Origin: Nonomuraea sp. NEAU-A123
GTDB lineage: Bacteria; Actinomycetota; Actinomycetes; Streptosporangiales; Streptosporangiaceae
DNA: 64,000 nucleotides
Reading direction: 5' to 3'
Assembly (NCBI RefSeq): GCF_018603905.1
Contig: NZ_JAHFZZ010000037.1
Coordinates: 26,486-90,485 of the forward strand
Made by a program: the position numbers and the translations under genes
Notes under the pieces: model-generated
Databases searched by the model: none
What the model was told of the DNA's origin: nothing
Seen by the model: the letters and a program-made list of their open reading frames with translations, nothing else
Shown here: one piece after another, positions 15,079-23,970 of the stretch
Layout of the letters: each line of letters opens with the position of its first letter
Position numbering within the stretch: position 1 is the first letter of the stretch

Positions 15079-16725
15079 ATGAGCATCGCCGATGATCCAG
15101 ACCGCGCGCCCGCCCGCTCTCACCTGTACGCCATGGGAATGTCGGAGGAGGAGATGCGTCGTCCGATGATCGGCATCGCCTCCACCTGGACCGGCACGAT
15201 GCCCTGCAACCTCACCCACCGCGAGCTTGCCGCCCACGTCGCCACCGGCGTACGCAGGGCGGGTGGCACGCCGATGGAGTTCAACACGATCGCCGTCTCC
15301 GACAACCTCACCATGGGCACCCCCGGCATGCGCGCCTCCCTGGTGAGCCGCGAGATCATCGCCGACTCGATCGAGCTGATGGGGCGGGCGCACGGGTTCG
15401 ACGCCCTGGTGTGCGTGGTCGGGTGCGACAAGACCGTACCGGCGGCGATCATGGCGCTGGCCCGCCTGGACGTACCCGCCGTCGTCCTCTACAGCGGCAG
15501 CATGATGCCCGGCCGCTGGCGCGACCGGGACGTCACCATCCAGGACATGTGGGAGGCGCTCGGCGAGCGCGCGGTCGGCCGGCTCGACCAGGCCGACGTC
15601 GACGACCTGGCCAAGTACGCGTGTCCGGGCCCCGGCACCTGCGCCGCCCAGTACACCGCCAACACCATGGCGGGCGTCGCCGACTTCCTCGGCCTGGCCC
15701 CGTTCGGCATCGGTGACATCCCGGCGGTCGCCGACACCAAGAACGCCGCGGCCGAGCGCGTCGGCGAGATCGTCATGGACGCCCTCGCCCGCGACGCCAG
15801 GCCCTCGCGCGTCCTCACCGAGGACGCCCTGCACAACGCCATCGTCTCGGTGGCCGCCATGGGCGGCTCGACGAACGCCGTACTGCACCTGCTCGCCATC
15901 GCCCGCGAGGCCGGGCTGCCGCTGCGCGTCGACGAGATCGGCGCCATCTGCCGGCAGGTCCCGATCATCACCCGGCTCATGCCCAGCGGCGCGCACACCG
16001 CCGCCGACCTGTGGCGCGCCGGCGGCACGGCGCTGGTGGCGCGGCGGCTGCTGGAGGCGGGCCTGCTGCGCCCGGACGCCGTGCTGGTCGACGGCCGTAC
16101 CTACGCCGACGTCGCCGCGGCGGCGGAGGAGACGCCGGGGCAGCAGGTGGTGACGACCGTGGAACACCCGGCCAAGGCGCGCGGGGCGCTGGCGATCCTG
16201 CGTGGCACGCTCGCTCCTGACGGGTGCGTACTGAAGCTCAGCGGCAAGGAGGATTTCCGGCGTGAGGGGCCGGCCAGGGTGTTCGACGGCGAGGAGGCCT
16301 GTTTCGCGGCGATCCAGGAGGGGCGGATCCGGCCGGGTGACGTGATCATCGTCCGGTATGAGGGCCCGGCCGGCGGGCCCGGGATGCGGGAGATGCTGTC
16401 GATCACTGGGGCGCTCGTGGGGACAGGGCTGGGGGACTCGGTGGCGCTGGTCACCGACGGGCGGTTCAGCGGGGTCTCGCATGGAATGGTCATCGGGCAT
16501 GTCGCGCCCGAGGCGTACGTGGGCGGGCCTCTCGCGCTGGTGCGCGACGGTGACGTGGTGGTCATCGACAGCGCGGCGGGGACGCTCGATCTGAGCGTGC
16601 CGGAGGAGGAGCTGGGGCGGCGGCGGGACGCCTGGGTGCGGCCGGAGCGGCCGGTCGAGCGGGGGGTGCTGGCCAAGTACGCGGCGACCGTCGGGTCCGC
16701 CTCGGACGGCGCCGTGACTGTTTGA
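15079..16725 (+). CDS. IlvD/Edd family dehydratase
   Basis: The 548-residue product of the dihydroxy-acid/6-phosphogluconate dehydratase family has cluster cysteines in TGTMPCNLTH, VVGCDKTVPA and CPGPGTCAAQYTANTM. It also has the AMGGSTNAVLHLLAIA signature, the LKLSGKEDF segment and the DGRFSGVSHGMVIGH C-terminal motif. Family members dehydrate a 2,3-dihydroxy acid to a 2-keto acid using an iron-sulfur cluster. The length fits IlvD, but with no isoleucine/valine genes nearby a sugar-acid dehydratase is also possible. It is divergent from the GAF-ANTAR gene. Confidence 0.88.
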   Translation: MSIADDPDRAPARSHLYAMGMSEEEMRRPMIGIASTWTGTMPCNLTHRELAAHVATGVRRAGGTPMEFNTIAVSDNLTMGTPGMRASLVSREIIADSIELMGRAHGFDALVCVVGCDKTVPAAIMALARLDVPAVVLYSGSMMPGRWRDRDVTIQDMWEALGERAVGRLDQADVDDLAKYACPGPGTCAAQYTANTMAGVADFLGLAPFGIGDIPAVADTKNAAAERVGEIVMDALARDARPSRVLTEDALHNAIVSVAAMGGSTNAVLHLLAIAREAGLPLRVDEIGAICRQVPIITRLMPSGAHTAADLWRAGGTALVARRLLEAGLLRPDAVLVDGRTYADVAAAAEETPGQQVVTTVEHPAKARGALAILRGTLAPDGCVLKLSGKEDFRREGPARVFDGEEACFAAIQEGRIRPGDVIIVRYEGPAGGPGMREMLSITGALVGTGLGDSVALVTDGRFSGVSHGMVIGHVAPEAYVGGPLALVRDGDVVVIDSAAGTLDLSVPEEELGRRRDAWVRPERPVERGVLAKYAATVGSASDGAVTV

Positions 16726-16764
16726 CCGGTGCCAGAGCTCCTGGCTGGCTAGCCTGAGACGACA

Positions 16765-18744
16765 ATGACACGGACCTTCTTCGAACCTGACGAGACCGAG
16801 GAGTTCGAGGCGGCCGCGGACCTGCTGATCCGCCGCTGCCTCGCCTGGGCCGGCGAACGCGGTCTGCCGGCCGACGGCGTGGTGCTGGCGGCGGCTCTCG
16901 AATCGCGCCACCACAGCCGCGACGGCCGCCTGGCCTTTTGGGATCGCGAACAGGTGCGGCGCTTCCTGCTGCTATGGATGCCGCACCACGTCGTCGCTCC
17001 CCAGGACGTGCTCGACGCGGCACCGGAAAGCCTGCGGACACTCCTGCGCTACCTTGACGCGTCCGGTCTGTGGGACCCGCGCGGCGCCCCGGTGGCGGAG
17101 CTGTCGGACGTCGTGACCGCGGCCGAGTACGCCGCCGCGCTGGACGATCCGCTCCGCCAGAGCGTCGCGAAGTTCTGGGCGCGAATTGCGCTCGACAGAG
17201 GTGTCGACCTCGACAGTCGCCGGGCTGTGGAGAAGTTCCAGCGGGACATCGACGCCGGGCGGGTGCCGTACGACGCCGAGGTTCTCGACCAGTTGATGAT
17301 GGCCCGGCTCGCCGAGCCGGAGCTGGACGAGGAGCGCGCGTACGCCCAGCCGCCCATCGCCCTCCCACCTGCGGCGGAGCTCGCCGAGGCGGCGGCTCGG
17401 AGCGTTCTCGTACGGCGACTCGCCGCCGTGGCGGAGTGGGCCGGTGCGGACGGGCGACCGCTCACCGCTGCTGGGGCTCCCCGGCGCCCCGACGCCCGCG
17501 AGCTGGCGGCACTGCTGGAAACCGGGGAAGACGACCTGCTCCAGCTGAACCTCCTGCTCGCCTGGGCGAAGAAGGCACGGCTGATCCGTACGAGCAAGGG
17601 ACGGCTGTTCCGGGTGGCCAAGGCCGCGCCGATCCTGCGCGATCCCGAAACCCTGTGGAGACGCGCGTTCGAGGCGTTCTTCGAGCTGGGCAGCACGATC
17701 GGGGCGCCGCCGACCTCCTGGGACTCCGCCTCCATGCTCGTCGAGTCCTTCGACGAGATCCTTCCGGACGTACTGAACTCGATGTACGGCCTGCCGAGCC
17801 CTATCCCGGTAGTCCGCCTCCAGGAGTCGGTGTGGCTGGCCTGCAAGGAGTACTTCCTGGTCGATGGCGAGAGGTCGGGGGAGGAGGTGTGGCGGCGGCA
17901 GGTAGACCTGGATCTGGTGGCCGCGCTCGAGGCGCTGGCCGCGCTCGGTGCCGTGGAGCTGAGCCGTGGGGCGGCCGACGAGCTGTACTCCAGCGACCTC
18001 GATGACGAAGACCAGCCCCTGGATCCGGAGGCCGCCGCCCGGCTGCTGGCCCGCCTGCGCGAACCTGACCTCCTTCTGGCCCGGCTGACGCCGCTGGGCC
18101 TGCGGGCCACCCGGGGACGCATGCTCGCCGAAGGCCGCGACGCCCCGCTGATCGGCGAACTGGCCACCGCCCCGCCCGCCGCACTGCTGGGCCTCCTCGC
18201 CCAGCACTACCCGCCGGAGGCGGCGGCCGTCGAGGTGGCCGGGTGGCTGGCGGTGCCGGGCCAGGACGTCGAGGCGCTGCTGCAGGGCGTACGGGACTGC
18301 CCGTTCCGTACGCGTGCGACGGCCATGCTCGGCACCATGACGGAAGCCCTGACCGACGGCCCGTCGATCATCCGTGGCCTGCGCGGCGACCCGATCCTGG
18401 GACCCATCGCCTTGACCGCGCTCCTCGACGGTGAAGACCTCCAGCCCGAGTCCCTCAGCGATCGGGAACAGCTGTTGCTGCTGGCGGAAGGGCTGCTCAA
18501 CCTCCTTGAGCTCGGGGGAGCGGAGGCGGTCCTTCAGGAGGTCACCGAGATGGCGGGGAAGGACGCGACGGAGGTGATCGAGGCGGCGCTGAGCTCTGGG
18601 CATCCTGATGTCGCCGGACTGAAGGAGCTGGGCGCGCTCCTGCCACAGTTGACCCGAGCCCACCACCCGCTGCGCCTCGTGCCCGGCAACGCACCGGGGT
18701 CACGCGGCCGGCGTCGCGGCCACGGCAAGAAGCGCAAACACTGA
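16765..18744 (+). CDS. Hypothetical protein, 659 aa, basic C-terminal tail
   Basis: No family is recognised. The protein is long, acidic and helical with many Leu-rich stretches (ELAALLETGEDDLLQLNLLL in outline) and ends in a strongly basic tail rich in Arg, Lys and Gly (RGRRRGHGKKRKH). Such a tail suggests nucleic-acid contact. No signal peptide or membrane segment is visible. It starts 39 bp after the dehydratase on the same strand. The coding sense is supported by strong GC3 bias and full-length openness. Function is unknown. Confidence 0.75.
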   Translation: MTRTFFEPDETEEFEAAADLLIRRCLAWAGERGLPADGVVLAAALESRHHSRDGRLAFWDREQVRRFLLLWMPHHVVAPQDVLDAAPESLRTLLRYLDASGLWDPRGAPVAELSDVVTAAEYAAALDDPLRQSVAKFWARIALDRGVDLDSRRAVEKFQRDIDAGRVPYDAEVLDQLMMARLAEPELDEERAYAQPPIALPPAAELAEAAARSVLVRRLAAVAEWAGADGRPLTAAGAPRRPDARELAALLETGEDDLLQLNLLLAWAKKARLIRTSKGRLFRVAKAAPILRDPETLWRRAFEAFFELGSTIGAPPTSWDSASMLVESFDEILPDVLNSMYGLPSPIPVVRLQESVWLACKEYFLVDGERSGEEVWRRQVDLDLVAALEALAALGAVELSRGAADELYSSDLDDEDQPLDPEAAARLLARLREPDLLLARLTPLGLRATRGRMLAEGRDAPLIGELATAPPAALLGLLAQHYPPEAAAVEVAGWLAVPGQDVEALLQGVRDCPFRTRATAMLGTMTEALTDGPSIIRGLRGDPILGPIALTALLDGEDLQPESLSDREQLLLLAEGLLNLLELGGAEAVLQEVTEMAGKDATEVIEAALSSGHPDVAGLKELGALLPQLTRAHHPLRLVPGNAPGSRGRRRGHGKKRKH

Positions 18745-18927
18745 CGCATCCTGTTTTGTGGCTCTTCCGGATTGAGGGTGTATCAGACCACAACTACACA
18801 CTCAGATCGGATGAGCCCGGAAAGTTTTGCAAGAAATCCGGGAGGCGTGTCGGATCAGGGCTGTGGTGTTCGTAGCAGGGGTGAGGCCGCCACAAGGCGC
18901 GCGACCAACTTCCCGCAAGGAGACACC

Positions 18928-19503
18928 ATGACTGCCACGTACACCTTCGACATCTTCTCCACGCTTGACGGCTTCGCCAACCACAACGGCGACTGGGGCG
19001 GCTACTGGGGCAAGCAGGGCCCCGAATTCCTCGCGTATCGCGCCGCTGCCTACCGCGACCCGCTGCGCATGGTGCTCGGGGCCAAGACCTACTCGTCGAA
19101 CGCGCCGTTCCTTAACGCAGGCTTCGACCGCAGCCTGTTCGACGGGTGGATCACGCGCATGTTCGACTCCCCGGTCACGGTGCTCTCCAGCCGGCTGACC
19201 GAGCCGCTCGAGTGGCCGGACACGACCATCGAGTCCGGCGATCCTGTCGAGGTGGTCACGCGCCTCAAGGCCGAATCCGATGTGCCGCTGCGCTCCCACG
19301 GCAGCCTGACGCTCAACCGGGCGCTGCTGAACGCCGGCCTGATCGACACCATCGAGGTGACGGTCTTCCCAGTGATCTCCGGGACGACCGGCGTGGACCG
19401 GATCTTCGACGGTGTGGACGACTTCGACCTCGAACTGCTCGAGGCCCGGACCTTCGACGGCCACACGCAGGTGCTGACCTATCGGCCGACCCGACACAGT
19501 TGA
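18928..19503 (+). CDS. Dihydrofolate reductase-like (RibD C-terminal domain) protein
   Basis: The 191-residue RibD_C/DHFR-fold protein begins with TFDIFSTLDGFANHNGDWGGYW, where the SLDG-like turn is typical. It continues with MVLGAKTYSS, SSRLTEPLEWPDTTI, LRSHGSLTLNRALLNAGLID and VFPVISGTTG. Such proteins bind NADPH; most are uncharacterised reductases rather than true folate enzymes. The ATG at 18928 follows AAGGAGAC. The 183-bp gap upstream (18745-18927) shows no gene and presumably holds the promoter. Confidence 0.87.
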   Translation: MTATYTFDIFSTLDGFANHNGDWGGYWGKQGPEFLAYRAAAYRDPLRMVLGAKTYSSNAPFLNAGFDRSLFDGWITRMFDSPVTVLSSRLTEPLEWPDTTIESGDPVEVVTRLKAESDVPLRSHGSLTLNRALLNAGLIDTIEVTVFPVISGTTGVDRIFDGVDDFDLELLEARTFDGHTQVLTYRPTRHS

Positions 19504-19797
19504 TCGGCGACGGGGCGGCGTTGAGCCATGCCGGGATCGCCATCCTCGCCGCGTGCGTGGTGTATGGCGCTGTGCTCCTGACGTCGACACGCGGACCGCC
19601 AGCGAAAACTCTGCACGCCTTAACTCGACGACTCCGTGCGGGGGTTGACTCTCTCGTCGCTGACAATGGTCGTGGCCACACGTTAATCGCTCAGGTTCGA
19701 TTGGCGCTGGCACAGGGGCCAGACCTGATGTGGGTCGGCTCCCTCTCCGACGCGTGGATGATCATCTCGCTACCATTGACGGTTCCTGGGCGTGGAG
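19504..19797. other. No recognisable gene
   Basis: This 294-bp gap after the DHFR-like gene has no frame with convincing family content on either strand. It directly precedes the two joined gene fragments and may be part of the same decayed segment. Confidence 0.4.
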
Positions 19798-20317
19798 GTG
19801 ACCGTGCTGAAGGTCGACTGGCGTCCCGGGGCGGGGGATCGTCGCGATCTGCAAGCGGGGAAAGGGGCGGCAGGCGAAGCGAGTTCGTCACCGCCCGCCG
19901 TACAGGATGATCCAGCCGCGCTGGCGGTCTGGATCGCCGCCATCCCAGCGGCCGAGAAGGACGCGCTGCCCCACCCGCCCCGAAGGCGACTACGACATCG
20001 CCGTCGAAGCCACTTCCACAGCTTCGGGGGTACGGCAGGCCATGCGTGCCCTGGCACCTGGCGGCATCTGTACCGCTGTCGGCTACTACCTGGCGACGGG
20101 CACCCGGGTGCCACTGATGCGCATGTACGCCACCCTCCACCTGGGCGTCTCCCACACCCGCGCGATCCTGCCCGAACTGCTGGACTTCGTACACCGCACC
20201 GGCTTCCCCGCCGAACGTGTCACCACGCTGACGGCCGAGTGGGATCAGGCACCCCAGGCCTACCGCGCCCGCACCACCAAGGTCGTACTGCGGCGCGATC
20301 CGCTCAACGGAGATTGA
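19798..20317 (+). pseudogene. Junction of two gene fragments (unknown fragment + zinc alcohol dehydrogenase C-terminus)
   Basis: From GTG 19798 one frame reads as a plausible protein start (VDWRPGAGD, then DDPAALAVWIAAIPAAEKDAL) until about 19975. From about 19980 a different frame reads as the C-terminal third of a zinc-type alcohol dehydrogenase: YDIAVEATSTASGVRQAM, LAPGGICTAVGYYLATGTR and ERVTTLTAEWDQAPQAY, ending at TGA 20317. Neither part is a complete gene. The switch of frame and family within a few bases indicates a deletion or recombination scar. The first fragment's family is not recognised with confidence. Confidence 0.6.
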
Positions 20318-20446
20318 CAGCCGCAGCACGCAGTGGTGCTGCTCTGCCGGTGGGACCGGTCGGTGGGGCGTCGGCGGTAAACGGACGCGTCGGCTCATGT
20401 GTGAGACTTGAACCGTATGAGCTTGTAACGGATAGCTGTAGGGGGA

Positions 20447-21061
20447 GTGGTCTTGCAGGTCGCGGTCGTCACATTTGACGGATTCAACGAACTCGACAGC
20501 TTTATCGCGTCCGCGCTGATCAATCGTGCTCGAGCGCAAGGCGTGACTGCGTACATCACGACACCGGCGCCCGTTGTGACATCGATGAATGGCGTGGAGG
20601 TGACCGGTCAGCGGCCGTTGGACTTTGTCGCCGAGGCTGACGTCGTTCTCCTCGGCAGTGGCATCAAGACGCGTGATGTCGTGGCTGATGACACGCTGCT
20701 GGCGCGTCTACCGCTTGACCCCGCACGACAGTTGATCGGCTCGCAGTGCTCCGGAGCCCTGGTACTCGCGCACCTCGGTCTCCTTGCCGGGCGACCTGCC
20801 TGCACCGACACCATCACGCGGCCTTGGCTCGAGGAGCGCGGGGTGGCGGTACTGGACGCGCCGTTCCACGCGGAGGGCGCGATCGCTACCGCGGGCGGAT
20901 GCCTGGCATCTGTGTACCTGGCGGCGTGGACGCTGCTCCACACGGTCGGCGAGGCCGCGGCCTGGGGCGTGATCGAGTATGCGGCGCCCGTGGGTGAGAA
21001 GCAGGAGATCGTTCAGCGCGTCATGTCCAGGGTGCGCGCGGTCGAGGCAGCGTTGCACTGA
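20447..21061 (+). CDS. DJ-1/PfpI family protein
   Basis: The product of about 204 residues has the ThiJ/PfpI fold: VAVVTFDGFNELDSF at the first strand (the Glu of the active site), the EADVVLLGSGI strand, and the nucleophile-elbow Cys in LIGSQCSGALVLAHLGLLAG. This resembles isonitrile hydratase and AraC-associated DJ-1 proteins. The GTG at 20447 and a TTG at 20453 are both possible; GGGGGAG just upstream favours the TTG. A candidate promoter, TTGAAC with GGATAG 16 bp on, lies in the 130-bp upstream gap. The reaction is unknown. Confidence 0.85.
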   Translation: MVLQVAVVTFDGFNELDSFIASALINRARAQGVTAYITTPAPVVTSMNGVEVTGQRPLDFVAEADVVLLGSGIKTRDVVADDTLLARLPLDPARQLIGSQCSGALVLAHLGLLAGRPACTDTITRPWLEERGVAVLDAPFHAEGAIATAGGCLASVYLAAWTLLHTVGEAAAWGVIEYAAPVGEKQEIVQRVMSRVRAVEAALH

Positions 21062-21096
21062 CCCTGACCTTAGGTCCTGCCCTGCCTAGCTTTTGG

Positions 21097-22385
21097 CTAG
21101 CGGCGGGACGGCAGGCTCGGCGTGACCGTATCCGGTCCCATATGATTCCACAGGATCGACAGTGGCGAAAAGAAGATTCGATCCCCTGAGGGGAGATTCG
21201 TCGCACCGAGGTGCAGGACATACCCGGCACGGAACCTGTCGCCGAGTTTGTCTCTCAACCAGCGCAGGTGCTTGGCGTCCTCGCTCTTGGGCGTGGCCGA
21301 CGCCTTGACCTCGATGCCTACCACAGTGCCGTCGCGGCGTTCGAGGATGAAGTCGATTTCGCGCTTCTCCCTGTCCCGATAGTGCCGCACGGTGACATGT
21401 CGGCGGGCGAAGGTCGACAGCTTGAGAAGCTCTGCGAAGACGAAGGTCTCCAGTAGTCCGCCGAGGGCGGGATGACCAGGGGCAAGGAGTGACTCCGCAT
21501 CCACATCCATGAGATGGGCGGCCAGTCCGCTGTCGGTCACATAGCTCTTGGGCGCGTGGGTCACCCGTGAGCTCAGGTTGTTGGACCATGCGGGCGCCGG
21601 AGCGACCAGGAACACGGTTTCCAGGTAGGCCAGATACGTACGCACGGTTGCGACGTCCAGCCCCAGACCTTCGGCGATATGGGCGAGGACGACCTGGCCG
21701 CCTGCTCGGGCCGCGACCAGAGCGATCAGGTCGGGGATCGCCTGGGCCTTGTTGACATGGGCGAACTCGCGGATGTCGCGCGAGATCACGGTGTCCAGGT
21801 AGCCGCGGAACCACGCCCGAATCGCCACTGGTGACTTCAGGCGCAGGACTTCCGGATAGCTGCCCTGGCTAATGAGGTGGATGTAGTCCTCGCGCGTCCA
21901 TGCCGACTGGCGACCAGTGAAGCCCCCCGGGTCGATGAACGCCTGATCGCAGAATCTGCCTGCGTCACCCACTCGCTCGCTGACCGCGAAGGGCCACAGG
22001 TCCACGAAGGCGACCCGGCCCGCAAGCGACTCCGACAATGTGGGGATGCTGAGAAAGCGGTCGACCCTGATAGCACGAACTGGCCTGGAGACCAGTCCTC
22101 GTCGACTACCTGCTTGATGGCCAGAATCAGGGGATCGCCGGCTCGTTGAATCTCGTCGATGATCACTGGTTGGGGCCGTCTGCGTGCGAAGGTGCGCGGA
22201 TCGTCCTTGGCGATGGCGAGCTCTGAAGGATCGTCGAGGGTGGTGAACGTGGCTTCGCCGAACCGTCGGCAGGACTGGAGCAGCGTTGTCTTGCCGGACT
22301 GGCGCGGTCCGTTGATGATCACGATCCTGAGCTCTGCGAGAAGCTCCTTGAGAGAGTCGGCCGCGAGCCGAGGAAGAAGATCCAT
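21097..22385 (-). pseudogene. AAA_14/DUF4143 ATPase, broken by a one-base frameshift
   Basis: From ATG 22385 the first frame gives MDLLPRLAADS, Walker A NGPRQSGKTTLLQS, LDDPSELAIA and Walker B VIIDEIQRAGDPLILAIKQ, up to GQFVLSGST. The reading then continues only in the next frame: RFLSIPTLSESLAGRVAFVDL, then the DUF4143 domain (LAYLETVFLVAPAPAWS, KSYVTDSGLAAHLM, REIDFILERRDG and GIEVKASATP). One missing C near 22059 (ACCCGC to ACCGC) would restore a full 430-residue protein. These ATPases carry a C-terminal nuclease-like domain and are common, poorly understood accessory genes. It may be a real inactivation or a sequencing error. Confidence 0.85.
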
Positions 22386-22424
22386 ATCGCCCCCACCTGC
22401 AAATAGACTGTGCAGAGCCCGGGT

Positions 22425-22486
22425 TTTCCCTGTTTCGCGGGCCAAGTTTTCCCTGTTTCGCGGACTCTAGTTTCCCTGTTTCGCGG
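22425..22486 (-). repeat. Three 16-bp direct repeats at exact 23-bp pitch
   Basis: TTTCCCTGTTTCGCGG occurs at 22425-22440, 22448-22463 and 22471-22486, identical each time, with 7-bp spacers of unrelated sequence. The array lies 40 bp upstream of the broken AAA/DUF4143 ATPase start. It is best read on the minus strand as CCGCGAAACAGGGAAA. A pitch close to two helical turns suggests an operator that places bound protein on one DNA face. It is not a CRISPR, because spacers and repeats are too short. Confidence 0.85.
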
Positions 22487-22538
22487 GCTGCGCGTAGGCA
22501 GGATCGCCGATCGACGGTCAGGAAACCCATCCGCCGGG

Positions 22539-23048
22539 CTACAGCCCCTGCCGTCGCTGGACGTCCGCTGTCAGCTTCGCCAGCAGATCGACAAGCGTGT
22601 CCCGTTCTTCTTTGGGCAGGCCCGTGACCAGGCTGGCCTCGCGGCTGAGCACCGAGTCGACCGATCGCTCGATGAGCGCGTGTCCCTCGTCTGTCAGTGA
22701 CACATTGACGCTTTTGCGCCCTGTGGTGCCCGGTGCTCGCCGTACCAGACCGTCGCGTTCGGCGCGGGCGACGCGCTGGGAGATCGCGCCGGCCGTCACC
22801 AGGGTGCGGCTGGCCAGCTCGCGGGTGGACAGTGTGTACGGCGGGCCGGAGCGGCGGATCACTGACAGCAGGTCGAGAGTGGCCGCGTCGATGCCGGCTG
22901 CGCGCAGGACACGGGCGCGGTCGTCGGCGAACATCTTCGCCAGCCGCCAGATGGGCGTGACGATCTCGATGGACTCCGTAGGCGTGCCTGGACGCTCGCG
23001 CTGCCAGGCCGCCGCGATCTCCGCCGGGCCGGCCGGATTGTCGGTCAC
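22539..23048 (-). CDS. MarR family regulator
   Basis: The 169-residue MarR winged helix has IVTPIWRLAKMF, then LDLLSVIRRSGPPYTLSTREL, LVTAGAISQRVARAERDGLV as recognition helix, the RRAPGTTGRKSVNVSLT wing and the C-terminal dimerisation helix. The GTG at 23048 is chosen over upstream in-frame codons because GGAGG sits 7 bp before it. It is divergent from the SDR gene, with a perfect palindrome between, and so very likely represses both genes. Confidence 0.9.
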   Translation of the reverse strand: MTDNPAGPAEIAAAWQRERPGTPTESIEIVTPIWRLAKMFADDRARVLRAAGIDAATLDLLSVIRRSGPPYTLSTRELASRTLVTAGAISQRVARAERDGLVRRAPGTTGRKSVNVSLTDEGHALIERSVDSVLSREASLVTGLPKEERDTLVDLLAKLTADVQRRQGL

Positions 23049-23064
23049 TGTCGATCCTCCGCTA

Positions 23065-23080
23065 TGTTTAGGTCTAAACA
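23065..23080. promoter_or_regulatory. MarR operator between MarR and SDR genes
   Basis: TGTTTAG-GT-CTAAACA is a perfect palindrome with 7-bp arms. Its length and symmetry suit a MarR dimer. It lies 17 bp from the MarR start and 24 bp from the SDR start. Confidence 0.75.
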
Positions 23081-23103
23081 ACGATACCCGCATGGGAGGG
23101 AAC

Positions 23104-23823
23104 ATGAACAGGACCGTGCTCATCACCGGAGGCACCAGCGGCATCGGCCGCGCCGTCGCCGAGCTCTTCGCAGCCGACGGCGCCGAGGTCTACATCACCG
23201 GGCGCCGCCCCGACACCGTCGAGCCGGCCGCCAGGGAGCTGGGCGTGCACGGCATCGCCTGCGACGCGACCATGCCCGACCAGGTCGCCGAGCTCGGCGA
23301 GCGGCTGGACGGCCCGCTCGACGTGCTCGTCAACACCGCAGGGGGCCTGCCGGAGCAGTCGCCGGCCGGAACGCCGCCCCTGGAAGCGCTGGCCGCGCAA
23401 TGGCAGTCAAGCGTGTCGACCAACGTGCTCACCGCGGTCCTCACCACCGCCGCGGTTCGCGACAAGCTGACCGCGGGCTCCTCGATCGCCAGCATCGGCA
23501 CGATCGGCGCGGAACGCGGCGGTGGATCCTACGGCGCGGCCAAGGCTGCGCTGGCTGCCTGGAACGCTATGCTCGCCGCCGAACTCGGCCCGCGCGACAT
23601 CACCTGCAACGTCATCTCCTCCGGCTATGTGACCGGCACGAACTTCTTCGGCGGCGGCATGACGGAGGCGCGCCACCAGGCGCTCGTCGACGAGACGCTG
23701 CTCAAGCGGCCGGGCACGCCCAGCGACATCGCACAGACCGTCTTCTTCCTTGCCTCGCCCGGCGCCCACCACATCACCGGACAGACCATCCACGTCAACG
23801 GCGGCGCCTTCACGACGCGTTAG
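23104..23823 (+). CDS. Short-chain dehydrogenase/reductase (SDR)
   Basis: The 239-residue classical SDR has the NAD(P) motif LITGGTSGIGRAV, DVLVNTAGG (NNAG-like), catalytic Ser in SIASIGTIG and the YxxxK pair in GSYGAAKAALAAW. The closing FLASPGAHHITGQTIHVNGG is typical of FabG-like reductases. The Arg in YITGRRPD suggests NADPH. It is probably induced when the MarR regulator releases the palindrome upstream. The substrate is unknown. Confidence 0.9.
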   Translation: MNRTVLITGGTSGIGRAVAELFAADGAEVYITGRRPDTVEPAARELGVHGIACDATMPDQVAELGERLDGPLDVLVNTAGGLPEQSPAGTPPLEALAAQWQSSVSTNVLTAVLTTAAVRDKLTAGSSIASIGTIGAERGGGSYGAAKAALAAWNAMLAAELGPRDITCNVISSGYVTGTNFFGGGMTEARHQALVDETLLKRPGTPSDIAQTVFFLASPGAHHITGQTIHVNGGAFTTR

Positions 23824-23970
23824 GGCGGCGTTGAGGGGTGCAGGTACCAAGTCGTCGACGAGGTGGACGCGAATTCCTGGCCACGAGCCGGGGGTGAACG
23901 CAGTCCAGTTCGCCGCCGCGAAACCAGCGGCGGCGGCGCGTGGTTCGTTCCGCAGATCAACCACCTTCAT
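23824..23970 (-). pseudogene. Possible truncated gene start coupled to the NicO gene
   Basis: An ATG at 23970 overlaps the TGA of the NicO gene (ATGA) and opens MKVVDLRNEPRAAAAGF, then NWTAFTPGSWPGIRVHLVDDLVPAP. The frame then runs antisense through the SDR gene, which cannot be its natural continuation. The likely reading is the first ~45 codons of a fourth operon gene whose rest was lost. Chance overlap cannot be excluded. Confidence 0.35.

Noticed and set aside
15010..16914. Upstream extension of the GAF-ANTAR gene
   Set aside because: The open frame runs antisense through the complete IlvD/Edd gene, so the start at 15009 is used.
18745..18927. N-terminal extension of the DHFR-like protein from 18772
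   Set aside because: AAGGAGAC directly precedes ATG 18928, and the RibD_C fold starts there.
22425..22486. Short CRISPR array
   Set aside because: Repeats are 16 bp with 7-bp spacers, only three copies, and no cas genes are present; it is better read as an operator array.
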